Below, in pieces: positions 15,510 through 21,290 of a stretch of 26,520 bases of DNA. The stretch's first letter is position 1; each line of letters starts with the position of its first letter. Under the pieces are notes generated by a model, which saw nothing but the letters and a program-made list of their open reading frames with translations, searched no databases and had not been told where the DNA came from. The translations under genes were made by a program, and so were the position numbers. The DNA is from a virus: positions 1 to 26,520 of IMG/VR virus record IMGVR_UViG_3300042560_001542; one strand, given 5' to 3'.

Positions 15510-15755
15510 ATGGAACTGATCGTTTCCCTTTGCGGATCGCTCGGCGTAACTGGAACGCTCGTTTGGTATTTGTACTGGACGACCACCAAAACGATTCCAG
15601 ACTTGACAGAAAAGCACGCGAATAGCATGGACAAGATTACCGACAAGTTTAGCGATACGCTTCGCGAAGAACGAGAGTTTCGCAGAAATGAATTTGCCGA
15701 CCTCAAAACATTTATTAAAGCCGAAGGGTGCAAGCACCAGGAGAACAAACAGTGA
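15510..15755 (+). CDS. Membrane-anchored coiled-coil protein, spanin/holin-like (putative)
   Basis: The product has 81 residues. An N-terminal transmembrane helix (LIVSLCGSLGVTGTLVWYLYW, about 3-23) is followed by a charged helix rich in coiled-coil heptads (TEKHANSMDKITDKFSDTLREEREFRRNEFADLKTFI). This topology, a single anchor followed by a long coiled coil, fits an inner-membrane spanin or a BhlA-like membrane protein. It closes the lysis-type cassette. The stop overlaps the next GTG. Identification is by topology only. Confidence 0.5.
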   Translation: MELIVSLCGSLGVTGTLVWYLYWTTTKTIPDLTEKHANSMDKITDKFSDTLREEREFRRNEFADLKTFIKAEGCKHQENKQ

Positions 15756-16051
15756 TTAACCTTACTCAACTTACGCAAGAACAACTCTGGGGTTTGCAGT
15801 TCGTTGTACTGCAAGCCAACGCACCTATTCAGGCAGCAAACGAAGCCCTGCCAGAAGGTGAAGAACCTAAGCCACTATTCACCGATGCAAGCTACGCTGA
15901 AATGATCTTCAAGTCAGCTTGCGATTCGTACTACCAGCAACTTGTTGAACACAAAAAGAAGTCTGCTTTGCAAATGTTTGATTCTTTAACGCCGGAACAA
16001 CAAGCGGCACTTGTTCAGCAACTTCAGATTCCAGACGTTTTACCTCAATAG
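15752..16051 (+). CDS. Small hypothetical protein preceding the tail fibre gene
   Basis: The product has 99 residues from GTG 15752, which overlaps the previous stop (GTGA) and has AGGAG nine bases upstream. It is mostly helical: LTQEQLWGLQFVVLQANAPIQAANEALPEGEEP, then DASYAEMIFKSACDSYYQQLVEHKK and LTPEQQAALVQQLQIP. Proteins of this form often sit beside fibre genes in phages, possibly as chaperone or adaptor, but no function is established. Confidence 0.5.
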   Translation: MINLTQLTQEQLWGLQFVVLQANAPIQAANEALPEGEEPKPLFTDASYAEMIFKSACDSYYQQLVEHKKKSALQMFDSLTPEQQAALVQQLQIPDVLPQ

Positions 16052-16061
16052 GTATTAAGCT

Positions 16062-17645
16062 ATGTCGCTTGGCGTTATCTCTCCGATCCGCAACAAAGGT
16101 CTGTACTCTGATTGGCTATCTGCTGCACCGCTGGCTACGTCGATGCTAACTATCGACACCAGCGGCAACGTAGGTAGCCAAGCTATTCCTGTTGCGGCAT
16201 GGGGGAGTATTACTGGAACGCTAAGCAGTCAAACCGATTTGCAGAATGCGTTAGATGCCAAGCTGTCGCTTTCGGGCGGGACGATGACGGGAAAAATTAC
16301 CGCGACTGCAACTGGTAGTAATTCTGGAGGCATAGGCAACGGCACTAATGGTATTGATTTTTTTAACGGGGTCATCATCTATAACAATTTTGGAAGCGTC
16401 GCGTATCCAGCTTATTTTTGCTATGGATCATCTATCTCAAAATTGAAGTTTAGTAAAGACACTCAACTACACTGGGATTCCAACACTGATCCGACTGCAA
16501 CTGGCAACAGTGGCGACTTGGCAATTCTTCGAGATGCCGCAGACACTTTAGCTCAACGCAGAGGCACCAACGCACAGCGTCTCAATCTCTACGGCACCTT
16601 CACCGATGCCAGCAATTACATCCGTCAATCACTCTCTTTTACCACCTACTCCTCCACCGTCCATGCACAGCTAGCAGCGGAAGGTGCAGGCACAGGAGCA
16701 GTTCGAATACCATTTGTTGTAACGCCAAGAGGTACAGGTTCGTTCATTCTTGGACCGATGCCCGATGGTACAGCAACAGGCGGGAATGCGAGGGGTAATT
16801 ATGCAGTCGATTTGCAAATGCAGCGTACATCGGCAACGCAAGTAGCTTCAGGCCCAAATTCACTCGCAGCAGGATATAGGGCTACTGCAAGCGGCCCCGA
16901 TCCAGGTTCATGTGCAATTGGAGATAATGTTGTAGCAAGTGGATCGCGTGCCGCAGCATTTAATCATAATACAACCGCTAGCGGAAGTTTTTCGTTTGCA
17001 TGTGGTCAACCCGCTACAGCAAGTGGTGAAAATTCGTTTGCTCGTGCAGGAACCGCTAGTGGATCAAATTCAGTAGCTTTTAGTGGAATTTCGGCAGGTC
17101 AATTTTCATTAACTGTCGGAAGTGGGGTGGAAACCACATCTACCGCCCATTACTCACAAGCGTTTGGTCTTTTGACTCGTGCTCAAAGAATGAATGAGCA
17201 AGTTGGTGGTTCACACTTTTTTACCTATGGTGGCGATGCTCAAAGAGTTACCCTTTCGCTTGCCAACAAAACGACTAACGCCACTCCAACACAATTGTAT
17301 CTTGACGGGCCGACAGGAACTACGCTTTTTAAGGTATCCGCTAACCCTCTCAATAACGGGAAGATATTTGTATTTAACATATTAGTGTTAGGTACTAAAT
17401 CAGATGGAACTGCTATCGCAATGTATCAACGCAGAGTGGTTGTCAAAAATGTCGGCGGAACAATTAGTCTTGCTGGTACGGTAGAAACAATTGGAACTGA
17501 CTATGAGGACAACGCATCTACTGATGTTGCCATAACAGCAGATGATGCAAACGATTCGCTAAAAATCGAAGTTACAGGAGTTGCTTCGGAAACTTGGCGA
17601 TGGATTGCTAGAGCAGATGGTGTAGAAGTGGCTTATGGAACTTAG
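16062..17645 (+). CDS. Tail fibre with YadA-type head repeats
   Basis: The product has 527 residues. The N-terminus contains a phage-fibre segment TDLQNALDAKLSLSGGTMTGKI. Residues ~265-365 carry a run of short repeats of the form A-x-A-x-G-x-x-S-x-A-x-G: SGPNSLAAGYRATASG, NVVASGSRAAAFNHNTTASGS, CGQPATASGENSFARAGTASGSNS. These match the head repeats of trimeric autotransporter adhesins such as YadA, which fold as left-handed beta-rolls and form trimers. The C-terminal ~150 residues form a beta-rich end domain (LFKVSANPLNNGKIFVFNI). It would be a host-binding fibre. Confidence 0.75.
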   Translation: MSLGVISPIRNKGLYSDWLSAAPLATSMLTIDTSGNVGSQAIPVAAWGSITGTLSSQTDLQNALDAKLSLSGGTMTGKITATATGSNSGGIGNGTNGIDFFNGVIIYNNFGSVAYPAYFCYGSSISKLKFSKDTQLHWDSNTDPTATGNSGDLAILRDAADTLAQRRGTNAQRLNLYGTFTDASNYIRQSLSFTTYSSTVHAQLAAEGAGTGAVRIPFVVTPRGTGSFILGPMPDGTATGGNARGNYAVDLQMQRTSATQVASGPNSLAAGYRATASGPDPGSCAIGDNVVASGSRAAAFNHNTTASGSFSFACGQPATASGENSFARAGTASGSNSVAFSGISAGQFSLTVGSGVETTSTAHYSQAFGLLTRAQRMNEQVGGSHFFTYGGDAQRVTLSLANKTTNATPTQLYLDGPTGTTLFKVSANPLNNGKIFVFNILVLGTKSDGTAIAMYQRRVVVKNVGGTISLAGTVETIGTDYEDNASTDVAITADDANDSLKIEVTGVASETWRWIARADGVEVAYGT

Positions 17646-17653
17646 GAGTTTTT

Positions 17654-17818
17654 ATGTCTGAACTTGTTTTGAAATTGTCGAAGGCCCAAGTCGAAGTTGT
17701 CTTAAAGTCTCTCAATCAAGTTTGTCAGGGTGTTGAAGCGGCAAGTGTTATCTTGCCAGTCTTCGCTGAAATCCAGAAGCAAACGAATGAGCAACTTGAA
17801 CCCAAGCAAGGTGAGTAA
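17654..17818 (+). CDS. Small helical protein between fibre genes (54 residues)
   Basis: ATG 17654 is preceded by TAGGAGTTTTT, a strong Shine-Dalgarno, and the frame runs to TAA 17816-17818. It encodes MSELVLKLSKAQVEVVLKSL and ends EQLEPKQGE. The peptide is amphipathic and helical with one Cys. It lies nine bases after the fibre stop and two before the next gene's GTG, so the tight spacing supports expression. A fibre-assembly chaperone or trimer-adaptor role is possible but not shown. Confidence 0.6.
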   Translation: MSELVLKLSKAQVEVVLKSLNQVCQGVEAASVILPVFAEIQKQTNEQLEPKQGE

Positions 17819-17820
17819 CC

Positions 17821-19056
17821 GTGGCAAACAAAACCGTTGTTTTCAACAATCAAGTTTACAGTGGCACGGCAGGACTAACGCTCTTGCTCATTTCACCGAC
17901 CGATGGAAGCATTGGCAATGGTAGCGGTGATACGTTGACTGCTGGAAGCAACGGTTTGTTTAGTTGTGTTGTCACCGAGAACATAACTGGCTGGTGGCAT
18001 GTCGTGGTAAAAAATGGGGCTACTGCAATTTTGGAAGGTGGACAGGTTTATTTTCAAAGTGATACGCTAGGTACATATCGCGTGGATGATGTTGCAACGT
18101 CCACACAAGTAGCCGCTGTTCAGGCCGATACCGATGATATTCAGACGCGCATTCCTGCAGCACTTGTTGGTGGTCGCATAGATGCCAGTGTAGGTGCAAT
18201 GGCAAGTGATGTACTCACAGCGGCAGCACTTGCAACCGATGCAGTTACGGAAATCGTCGCAGGCGTTTACAACGCACTACCGAGCGGCGGTTGGACGAAC
18301 GGATCATTTGGTGATCGGTTGTTAGTTGGAGTAAACAATAATCGAACAGTACAAGTCACAGTATCGAACCACATTGCGGCAGACATCCACTCGCTGCAAT
18401 CAGGTGTGATTTCGGAAGTTGATTTTGCGGATGGTGCAATCAGTGCAAGAGTGATCGCAGCGGATGCTATTGGATCAAGCGAACTTGCGGCGAGCGCGAT
18501 AACGGAGATACAGGCAGGGCTAGCTACAACAACGCAATTGACAACCGTGGAAGGCAAGATCGACACGATTGATGATTTTGTTGATGCCGAAGTTGCTGCG
18601 ATCAAAGCGAAGACAGATCAATTGAGCTTTACAGTCGCCAACCAAGTCGATGCAAATGCTTTAACGGGTGGTGGCGGTGGTGGTTCGATCGTTGTTACGC
18701 CGGTTGTCGCGCAGACTCCGGTGCGAGCCGTGGCAACGACGATCACGACCTACAAGGGCGATCGATCCGCGATTACCGTCGGCGTCTTTGATGCGTTAGA
18801 ACCAGTTGACTTGTCTGCACTTGGCGCGTTAGAAGTCTGCATTCAAACGAAAGCAGGAACGGATCTTCAATTGATTTCTGCTGCAAACATCACAATCAGC
18901 GGAACGGATAGCAATTACTTTTCGTTCTCACCAAACGCAACAGCCGTTGGAACGGTTGGACGGTTCATGTGGTCACTCCGCGTCGCGTCAAGCAGTTCTA
19001 AGCGGGTTATTACTTACGGTGCGTTCGTCGTTGAGGATGCCGCACTAGCGGATTAA
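17821..19056 (+). CDS. Second tail fibre-like protein
   Basis: The product has 411 residues. GTG 17821 follows the small gene by two bases. Residues ~1-85 are a beta-rich module (NNQVYSGTAGLTLLLISPTDGS, VTENITGWWHVVVKNG). A middle region alternates helical and coil segments with fibre-type phrases such as DTDDIQTRIPAALVGGRIDASVGAM and VEGKIDTIDDFVDAEVAAIKAKTDQL. A Gly-rich linker (TGGGGGGS) leads to a beta-rich C-terminal domain (TYKGDRSAITVGVF). The AVKAKTDxL-style coil is common in phage tail fibre and baseplate proteins. Receptor-binding or baseplate-adaptor functions are both possible. Confidence 0.65.
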   Translation: MANKTVVFNNQVYSGTAGLTLLLISPTDGSIGNGSGDTLTAGSNGLFSCVVTENITGWWHVVVKNGATAILEGGQVYFQSDTLGTYRVDDVATSTQVAAVQADTDDIQTRIPAALVGGRIDASVGAMASDVLTAAALATDAVTEIVAGVYNALPSGGWTNGSFGDRLLVGVNNNRTVQVTVSNHIAADIHSLQSGVISEVDFADGAISARVIAADAIGSSELAASAITEIQAGLATTTQLTTVEGKIDTIDDFVDAEVAAIKAKTDQLSFTVANQVDANALTGGGGGGSIVVTPVVAQTPVRAVATTITTYKGDRSAITVGVFDALEPVDLSALGALEVCIQTKAGTDLQLISAANITISGTDSNYFSFSPNATAVGTVGRFMWSLRVASSSSKRVITYGAFVVEDAALAD

Positions 19057-19058
19057 GT

Positions 19059-19616
19059 ATGAAGCGATCTGAAGCGGTTAAGCGGTGTTATCAGATTCCC
19101 GGAATGTGCTGGCCAGTGGAGCTTGGCGTATTGTGGGATCTGTTCAGCGGTACGACTCGGCACGTTGAAGTTGGGACGTACTGCGGAAGATCGCTTTTCG
19201 TAACCGCGATGACGGCGGCGGAAGGTGCTGAAATTATCTCCGTTGAACCGCTTATGCCGGTCGATCAAAACATCTGGCCCATGCCTTCTCCAGATTGGCA
19301 ACGTGCCTCGTTATACGCGACCTTAGACGCGATTAGGTATCATAGACCGGATCTTGTTGTGACGCATCTGGAGCGAACGTCGGTTGATGCGTGCCGAGAG
19401 TTTCACGGCGTCGCAACGAGCATCTACATCGACGGCGATCACAACTTCGCGGAAGTGCTTGCCGACATCGAAGGTTGGAAAACACGACTGGCCGACGGTG
19501 GCATCCTAGCCGGTCACGATTATTGGCCAACAGACCAAGGCGTGATTGAAGCGGTTCACGCCAGCGGCTTTGCTTTTGAAGTGATCGCGAATACAAGAAT
19601 CTTTCGACTGACCTAG
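19059..19616 (+). CDS. Class I SAM-dependent methyltransferase (Methyltransf_24-like)
   Basis: The product has 185 residues. The SAM-binding motif I is HVEVGTYCGRSLF (about 35-47), a typical acidic strand follows (AEIISVEPL), and IYIDGDHNFAEVLADIEGWKTRL with GGILAGHDY matches the Methyltransf_24 family signature. Such enzymes often methylate sugars or small molecules and cluster with glycan-modifying genes. ATG 19059 is two bases after the fibre stop. In a phage tail operon it might modify fibre glycans, a nucleotide or the host surface. The substrate is unknown. Confidence 0.75.
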   Translation: MKRSEAVKRCYQIPGMCWPVELGVLWDLFSGTTRHVEVGTYCGRSLFVTAMTAAEGAEIISVEPLMPVDQNIWPMPSPDWQRASLYATLDAIRYHRPDLVVTHLERTSVDACREFHGVATSIYIDGDHNFAEVLADIEGWKTRLADGGILAGHDYWPTDQGVIEAVHASGFAFEVIANTRIFRLT

Positions 19617-19648
19617 AAATTTGCAACGGTCGCGATTACGATTGTGGC

Positions 19649-19846
19649 ATGAAGAAAGAACAACTCTACAACACGACGACCGCAGCCGCTAAACTCGGCA
19701 TTTCTCCGATTACAGTTAGGACGTACGTTCGGCGCGGATTGATTATTCCATCTCTTATCGTCGGTTCGCTAAAGCTTTTTACCGATTCCGACTTGTCTCA
19801 ATTTGCGACTACTCGCAAACCCGTTGGCCGTCCCCGAAAGAAGTAG
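19649..19846 (+). CDS. Excisionase/MerR-type HTH DNA-binding protein with AT-hook-like tail
   Basis: The product has 65 residues. It carries the helix-turn-helix pattern TTTAAAKLGISPITVRTYVRRGLIIPSLIVGSLKLFTDSDLSQF, typical of HTH_17/excisionase-type domains, where a wing (GSLKLF) and a second helix follow. The end is VGRPRKK, an AT-hook-like GRP core. It could regulate transcription from the promoter just downstream or act in excision. It has no good Shine-Dalgarno. It lies at the border of late and early genes. Confidence 0.7.
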   Translation: MKKEQLYNTTTAAAKLGISPITVRTYVRRGLIIPSLIVGSLKLFTDSDLSQFATTRKPVGRPRKK

Positions 19847-19880
19847 CAAAATCTTTTTTTGGAAATTCTACTTTTCTCTA

Positions 19881-19910
19881 TTGCAATAATTGAATCGTTT
19901 ACGATATAGT
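19881..19910 (+). promoter_or_regulatory. Sigma70-like promoter for the early-type operon
   Basis: TTGCAA at 19881-19886 and TATAGT at 19905-19910 are separated by 18 bases. They match the -35 and -10 consensus at 4/6 and 5/6 positions. The region is AT-rich compared with its surroundings and sits between the HTH gene and the first early gene, whose ATG lies 48 bases downstream of the -10. Transcription would run into the small genes at 19958 onwards. Confidence 0.6.
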
Positions 19911-19921
19911 TAAAAGGGTCG

Positions 19922-19962
19922 AGACGAGAAACGAAACAAAATTGAGGAGTAAAGACAATGAC
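19922..19962 (+). repeat. Leader repeat copy 1 (5' leader plus ribosome-binding site)
   Basis: A 41-base segment reading AGACGAGAAAC, then AAACA, then AGGAGTAAAGAC and ATGAC. Aligned without gaps it matches 20247-20287 at 35 of 41 positions; most differences lie in a six-base spacer before AGGAG. It forms the end of the leader and the start of the gene at 19958. Confidence 0.75.
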
Positions 19963-20140
19963 CAGACAAGAAATCAAAAATTCAAAAATCGATGCAATCA
20001 GCACCCTGCAAGCAAAGTATATCCGATTTGCCAAGAACCTGAGCACTCCAGGCATCGACAAGGCCGCAGTTGAGAAGGTCTTGAGTCGCATTCGACGAGA
20101 CATTGCAAGCCTGGAAGCAGAATTGGCGGTAATTGGCTAG
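19958..20140 (+). CDS. Small coiled-coil protein (60 residues)
   Basis: The product has 60 residues, beginning MTRQEIKNSKIDAISTLQAKYIRFAKNLS and ending in an acidic/basic helix SRIRRDIASLEAELAVIG. Heptad-like hydrophobic spacing suggests a helical hairpin. GAGGAGTAAAGAC before ATG 19958 is a strong Shine-Dalgarno. It is the first gene after the early promoter, and its coding region is followed by a structured intergenic segment. No function is recognised. Confidence 0.6.
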   Translation: MTRQEIKNSKIDAISTLQAKYIRFAKNLSTPGIDKAAVEKVLSRIRRDIASLEAELAVIG

Positions 20141-20150
20141 ACAATCCACG

Positions 20151-20164
20151 CTGCCAACTGGCAG
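20151..20164 (+). other. Short hairpin in the structured intergenic region
   Basis: CTGCC pairs with GGCAG across a short AACT loop, ten bases after the stop at 20140. It lies upstream of the bulged terminator stem in the same gap. Together they could form a structured RNA 3' end or leader. Confidence 0.4.
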
Positions 20165-20193
20165 TGTCGGTGGCAACGGTGGGATAGAACCTG

Positions 20194-20245
20194 CCGCTCC
20201 TGCGCCCACCCCAGTCGAAAGACTTCAGTGCAGAGCGGTTTTTTT
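20194..20245 (+). terminator. Intrinsic terminator with internal GAAA-loop hairpin
   Basis: CCGCTC-C-TGC at 20194-20203 pairs with GCAGAGCGG at 20230-20238 (nine pairs with one bulged C), followed by seven T residues at 20239-20245. Inside the loop AGTC-GAAA-GACT at 20213-20224 forms a second small stem with a GAAA tetraloop. This is a Rho-independent terminator between the genes at 19958 and 20283. Confidence 0.75.
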
Positions 20246-20246
20246 A

Positions 20247-20287
20247 AGACGAGAAACAAAACACTTTTTAGGAGTAAAGACGATGAC
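20247..20287 (+). repeat. Leader repeat copy 2
   Basis: This 41-base segment matches copy 1 (19922-19962) at 35 of 41 positions. The shared cores are AGACGAGAAAC, AAACA and AGGAGTAAAGAC, and the start codon is at the same offset. It begins two bases after the terminator T-run, so terminator and leader form a unit. It serves the gene at 20283. Confidence 0.75.
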
Positions 20288-20516
20288 AACTGAAATCACT
20301 GAAGTCCGAGTGTACTGGGATAATCAAGATCGCAACAATGAAGGCTGGGCTTACAAAGCGAGCAACGGCGAGCGACTCGTTGCTTGCCAAGGCATCGAGG
20401 CTGACACGCTGTCAGCAGCGATTGAAGCGACTGTCTGGGAGTTGGATTTGCCGCTTACAGTCGATGACTTCGGGTGCAATGAGTTAGAAGCGGCCTGGGC
20501 TAAGATTGGGGACTAG
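20283..20516 (+). CDS. Small hypothetical protein of the early region (77 residues)
   Basis: The product has 77 residues: MTTEITEVRVYWDNQDRNNEGWAYKASNGERLVACQG and a C-terminal acidic helix region. ATG 20283 is chosen because TTAGGAGTAAAGAC lies just upstream. The frame is open further 5' only by running through the terminator and leader, so a longer start is unlikely. Small acidic phage proteins of this kind may be antagonists of host proteins, but no family is recognised. Confidence 0.6.
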   Translation: MTTEITEVRVYWDNQDRNNEGWAYKASNGERLVACQGIEADTLSAAIEATVWELDLPLTVDDFGCNELEAAWAKIGD

Positions 20517-20535
20517 TTTTTTGTTTTCGCCTTTT

Positions 20536-20561
20536 CGCCGGGTAGGCTCCGGCTTTTTTTT
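20536..20561 (+). terminator. Intrinsic terminator after the 20283 gene
   Basis: GCCGG at 20537-20541 pairs with CCGGC at 20549-20553 across a seven-base loop, followed by eight T residues (20554-20561). The right arm and T-run directly abut the next gene's ribosome-binding site (TTGGAG), so terminator and translation start are close. Confidence 0.75.
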
Positions 20562-20564
20562 CTT

Positions 20565-20582
20565 GGAGTAATAGACAATGAC
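20565..20582 (+). repeat. Leader repeat copy 3 (ribosome-binding core only)
   Basis: GGAGTAATAGACAATGAC matches the 3' half of copies 1 and 2 (GGAGTAAAGAC-ATGAC) with one inserted base. The upstream half (AGACGAGAAAC) is not present here. It precedes the gene at 20578. Confidence 0.6.
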
Positions 20583-20802
20583 GATTAAAGAAACACTTGC
20601 CGCTCTGAAGCTGTTAAAGAAGCATGTCGCATATACGCAGGTCAATCGATGTACGATGCAAAAAAGAGCGAAAGTTGTCTTGCGAAATTGCGTCACAGCA
20701 CACTTTTTGCGGGGCGGCAAAATGACGTTTTACTCGCTTGATGGTGTCAAGGATTACATCGAGTGCAACTTGGTAGAGCAAGAAGCAGGGGCTAACGCAT
20801 GA
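20578..20802 (+). CDS. Small hypothetical basic protein (74 residues)
   Basis: The product has 74 residues: MTIKETLAALKLLKKHVAYTQVNRC, then TMQKRAKVVLRNCVTAHFLRGGKMTFYSLDGVKDYI and an acidic end. The LRNCVTAHFLRGGKMTFYSLDGVKDYIE segment has a strand-turn-helix look. It is preceded by TTGGAGTAATAGAC and its TGA overlaps the next ATG. No function is recognised. Confidence 0.55.
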   Translation: MTIKETLAALKLLKKHVAYTQVNRCTMQKRAKVVLRNCVTAHFLRGGKMTFYSLDGVKDYIECNLVEQEAGANA

Positions 20803-20876
20803 TTTGGTTCTGGATTCTAGTCGTCATTTTCGGTATTGCATTTTCTCAGGAGTGGATACGAGCATGGAAAGCGTAA
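20799..20876 (+). CDS. 25-residue membrane microprotein
   Basis: ATG 20799 overlaps the previous TGA (ATGA) and the frame runs to TAA 20874-20876. The peptide is MIWFWILVVIFGIAF followed by SQEWIRAWKA, a single transmembrane helix with a short basic/Trp-rich tail. The coupled start favours translation. Its 3' end overlaps the CsrA-like gene start at 20864 in another frame. It may be a membrane regulator or a short lysis peptide; the call is uncertain because the frame is short. Confidence 0.45.
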   Translation: MIWFWILVVIFGIAFSQEWIRAWKA

Positions 20877-21064
20877 GCAAGCACGGACGTTTGATTCTCG
20901 GTTTTGGCCTCGATGAATCGGTGGAGGTTGGTGACTGTCTGGTAACGCTGATTTCAATCAAAGGTAATCGCGTTAAGCTGGCGTTTCAGGCTCCGGAGCA
21001 AGTCAAGATCACCAGAACGAACGCAAAGCGAAAGGAGCCGCGACGTGTACAAGAAGACCGGTAA
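20864..21064 (+). CDS. CsrA-like RNA-binding regulator
   Basis: The product has 66 residues from ATG 20864. It aligns with CsrA: LILGFGLDESVEVGDCLVTLISIKGNRVKLAFQAPEQVKITR corresponds to the LILTRxxGExxxIGDxVTVxVLxxKGNQVRxGxxAPxxVxxHR pattern. Arg51 takes the place of CsrA Arg44, the key RNA-contact residue, and GLDES-VEVGD fits GE-xxIGD. A seven-residue N-terminal extension is present, so the canonical ML.. start of beta-1 is changed. CsrA dimers bind GGA motifs near ribosome-binding sites and repress or activate translation. AGGAG lies 11 bases upstream and a second GGA lies between it and the ATG, which would suit autoregulation. Confidence 0.75.
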   Translation: MESVSKHGRLILGFGLDESVEVGDCLVTLISIKGNRVKLAFQAPEQVKITRTNAKRKEPRRVQEDR

Positions 21065-21290
21065 ATGCCTTTCGTGCAGCGTCGAGATTGGGCCTCATGC
21101 TGTTCGATGCAAAGGTTGTGCGACGCGCGAGCGTAACAGGCTCAAGCGAGCAAACCGAGAGAAACACGAAGTTGGTTACGTTGATCCGTGGCGATGTCCA
21201 GGCTGCGGCGCGAAGATCCGGACGGAAGTTTGCTTCGGCTGTCAGATTGAAAAAGAAAAACAGGAAAGGAAGTTAGTTCGTGGCATATAG
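21045..21290 (+). CDS. Zinc-ribbon protein of the early region
   Basis: The product has 81 residues from GTG 21045, with AAAGGAG before it. Four Cys pairs are visible: CLSC and CKGC in the first half, CPGC and CFGC in the second, so two zinc knuckles are likely. The rest is highly basic (RERNRLKRANREKHE). It overlaps the CsrA-like gene and the RecE-like gene. A DNA- or RNA-binding accessory of recombination is plausible. Confidence 0.65.
   Translation: MYKKTGKCLSCSVEIGPHAVRCKGCATRERNRLKRANREKHEVGYVDPWRCPGCGAKIRTEVCFGCQIEKEKQERKLVRGI

Noticed and set aside
16855-17165. Repeated ASG-type segments in the fibre gene as a DNA repeat array or CRISPR
   Set aside because: The repeats vary at the base level, stay in frame and encode the YadA-type protein repeat; there are no uniform spacers.
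19620-19648. TTGCAA plus TACGAT just before the HTH gene as a promoter or operator
   Set aside because: Spacing is about ten bases and the match is weak; resemblance to the downstream promoter region is partial.
20133-20282. N-terminal extension of the small gene at 20283 back to a TTG near 20133
   Set aside because: The extension would run through a terminator and the leader repeat; ATG 20283 has a strong ribosome-binding site at the same offset as the sister genes.
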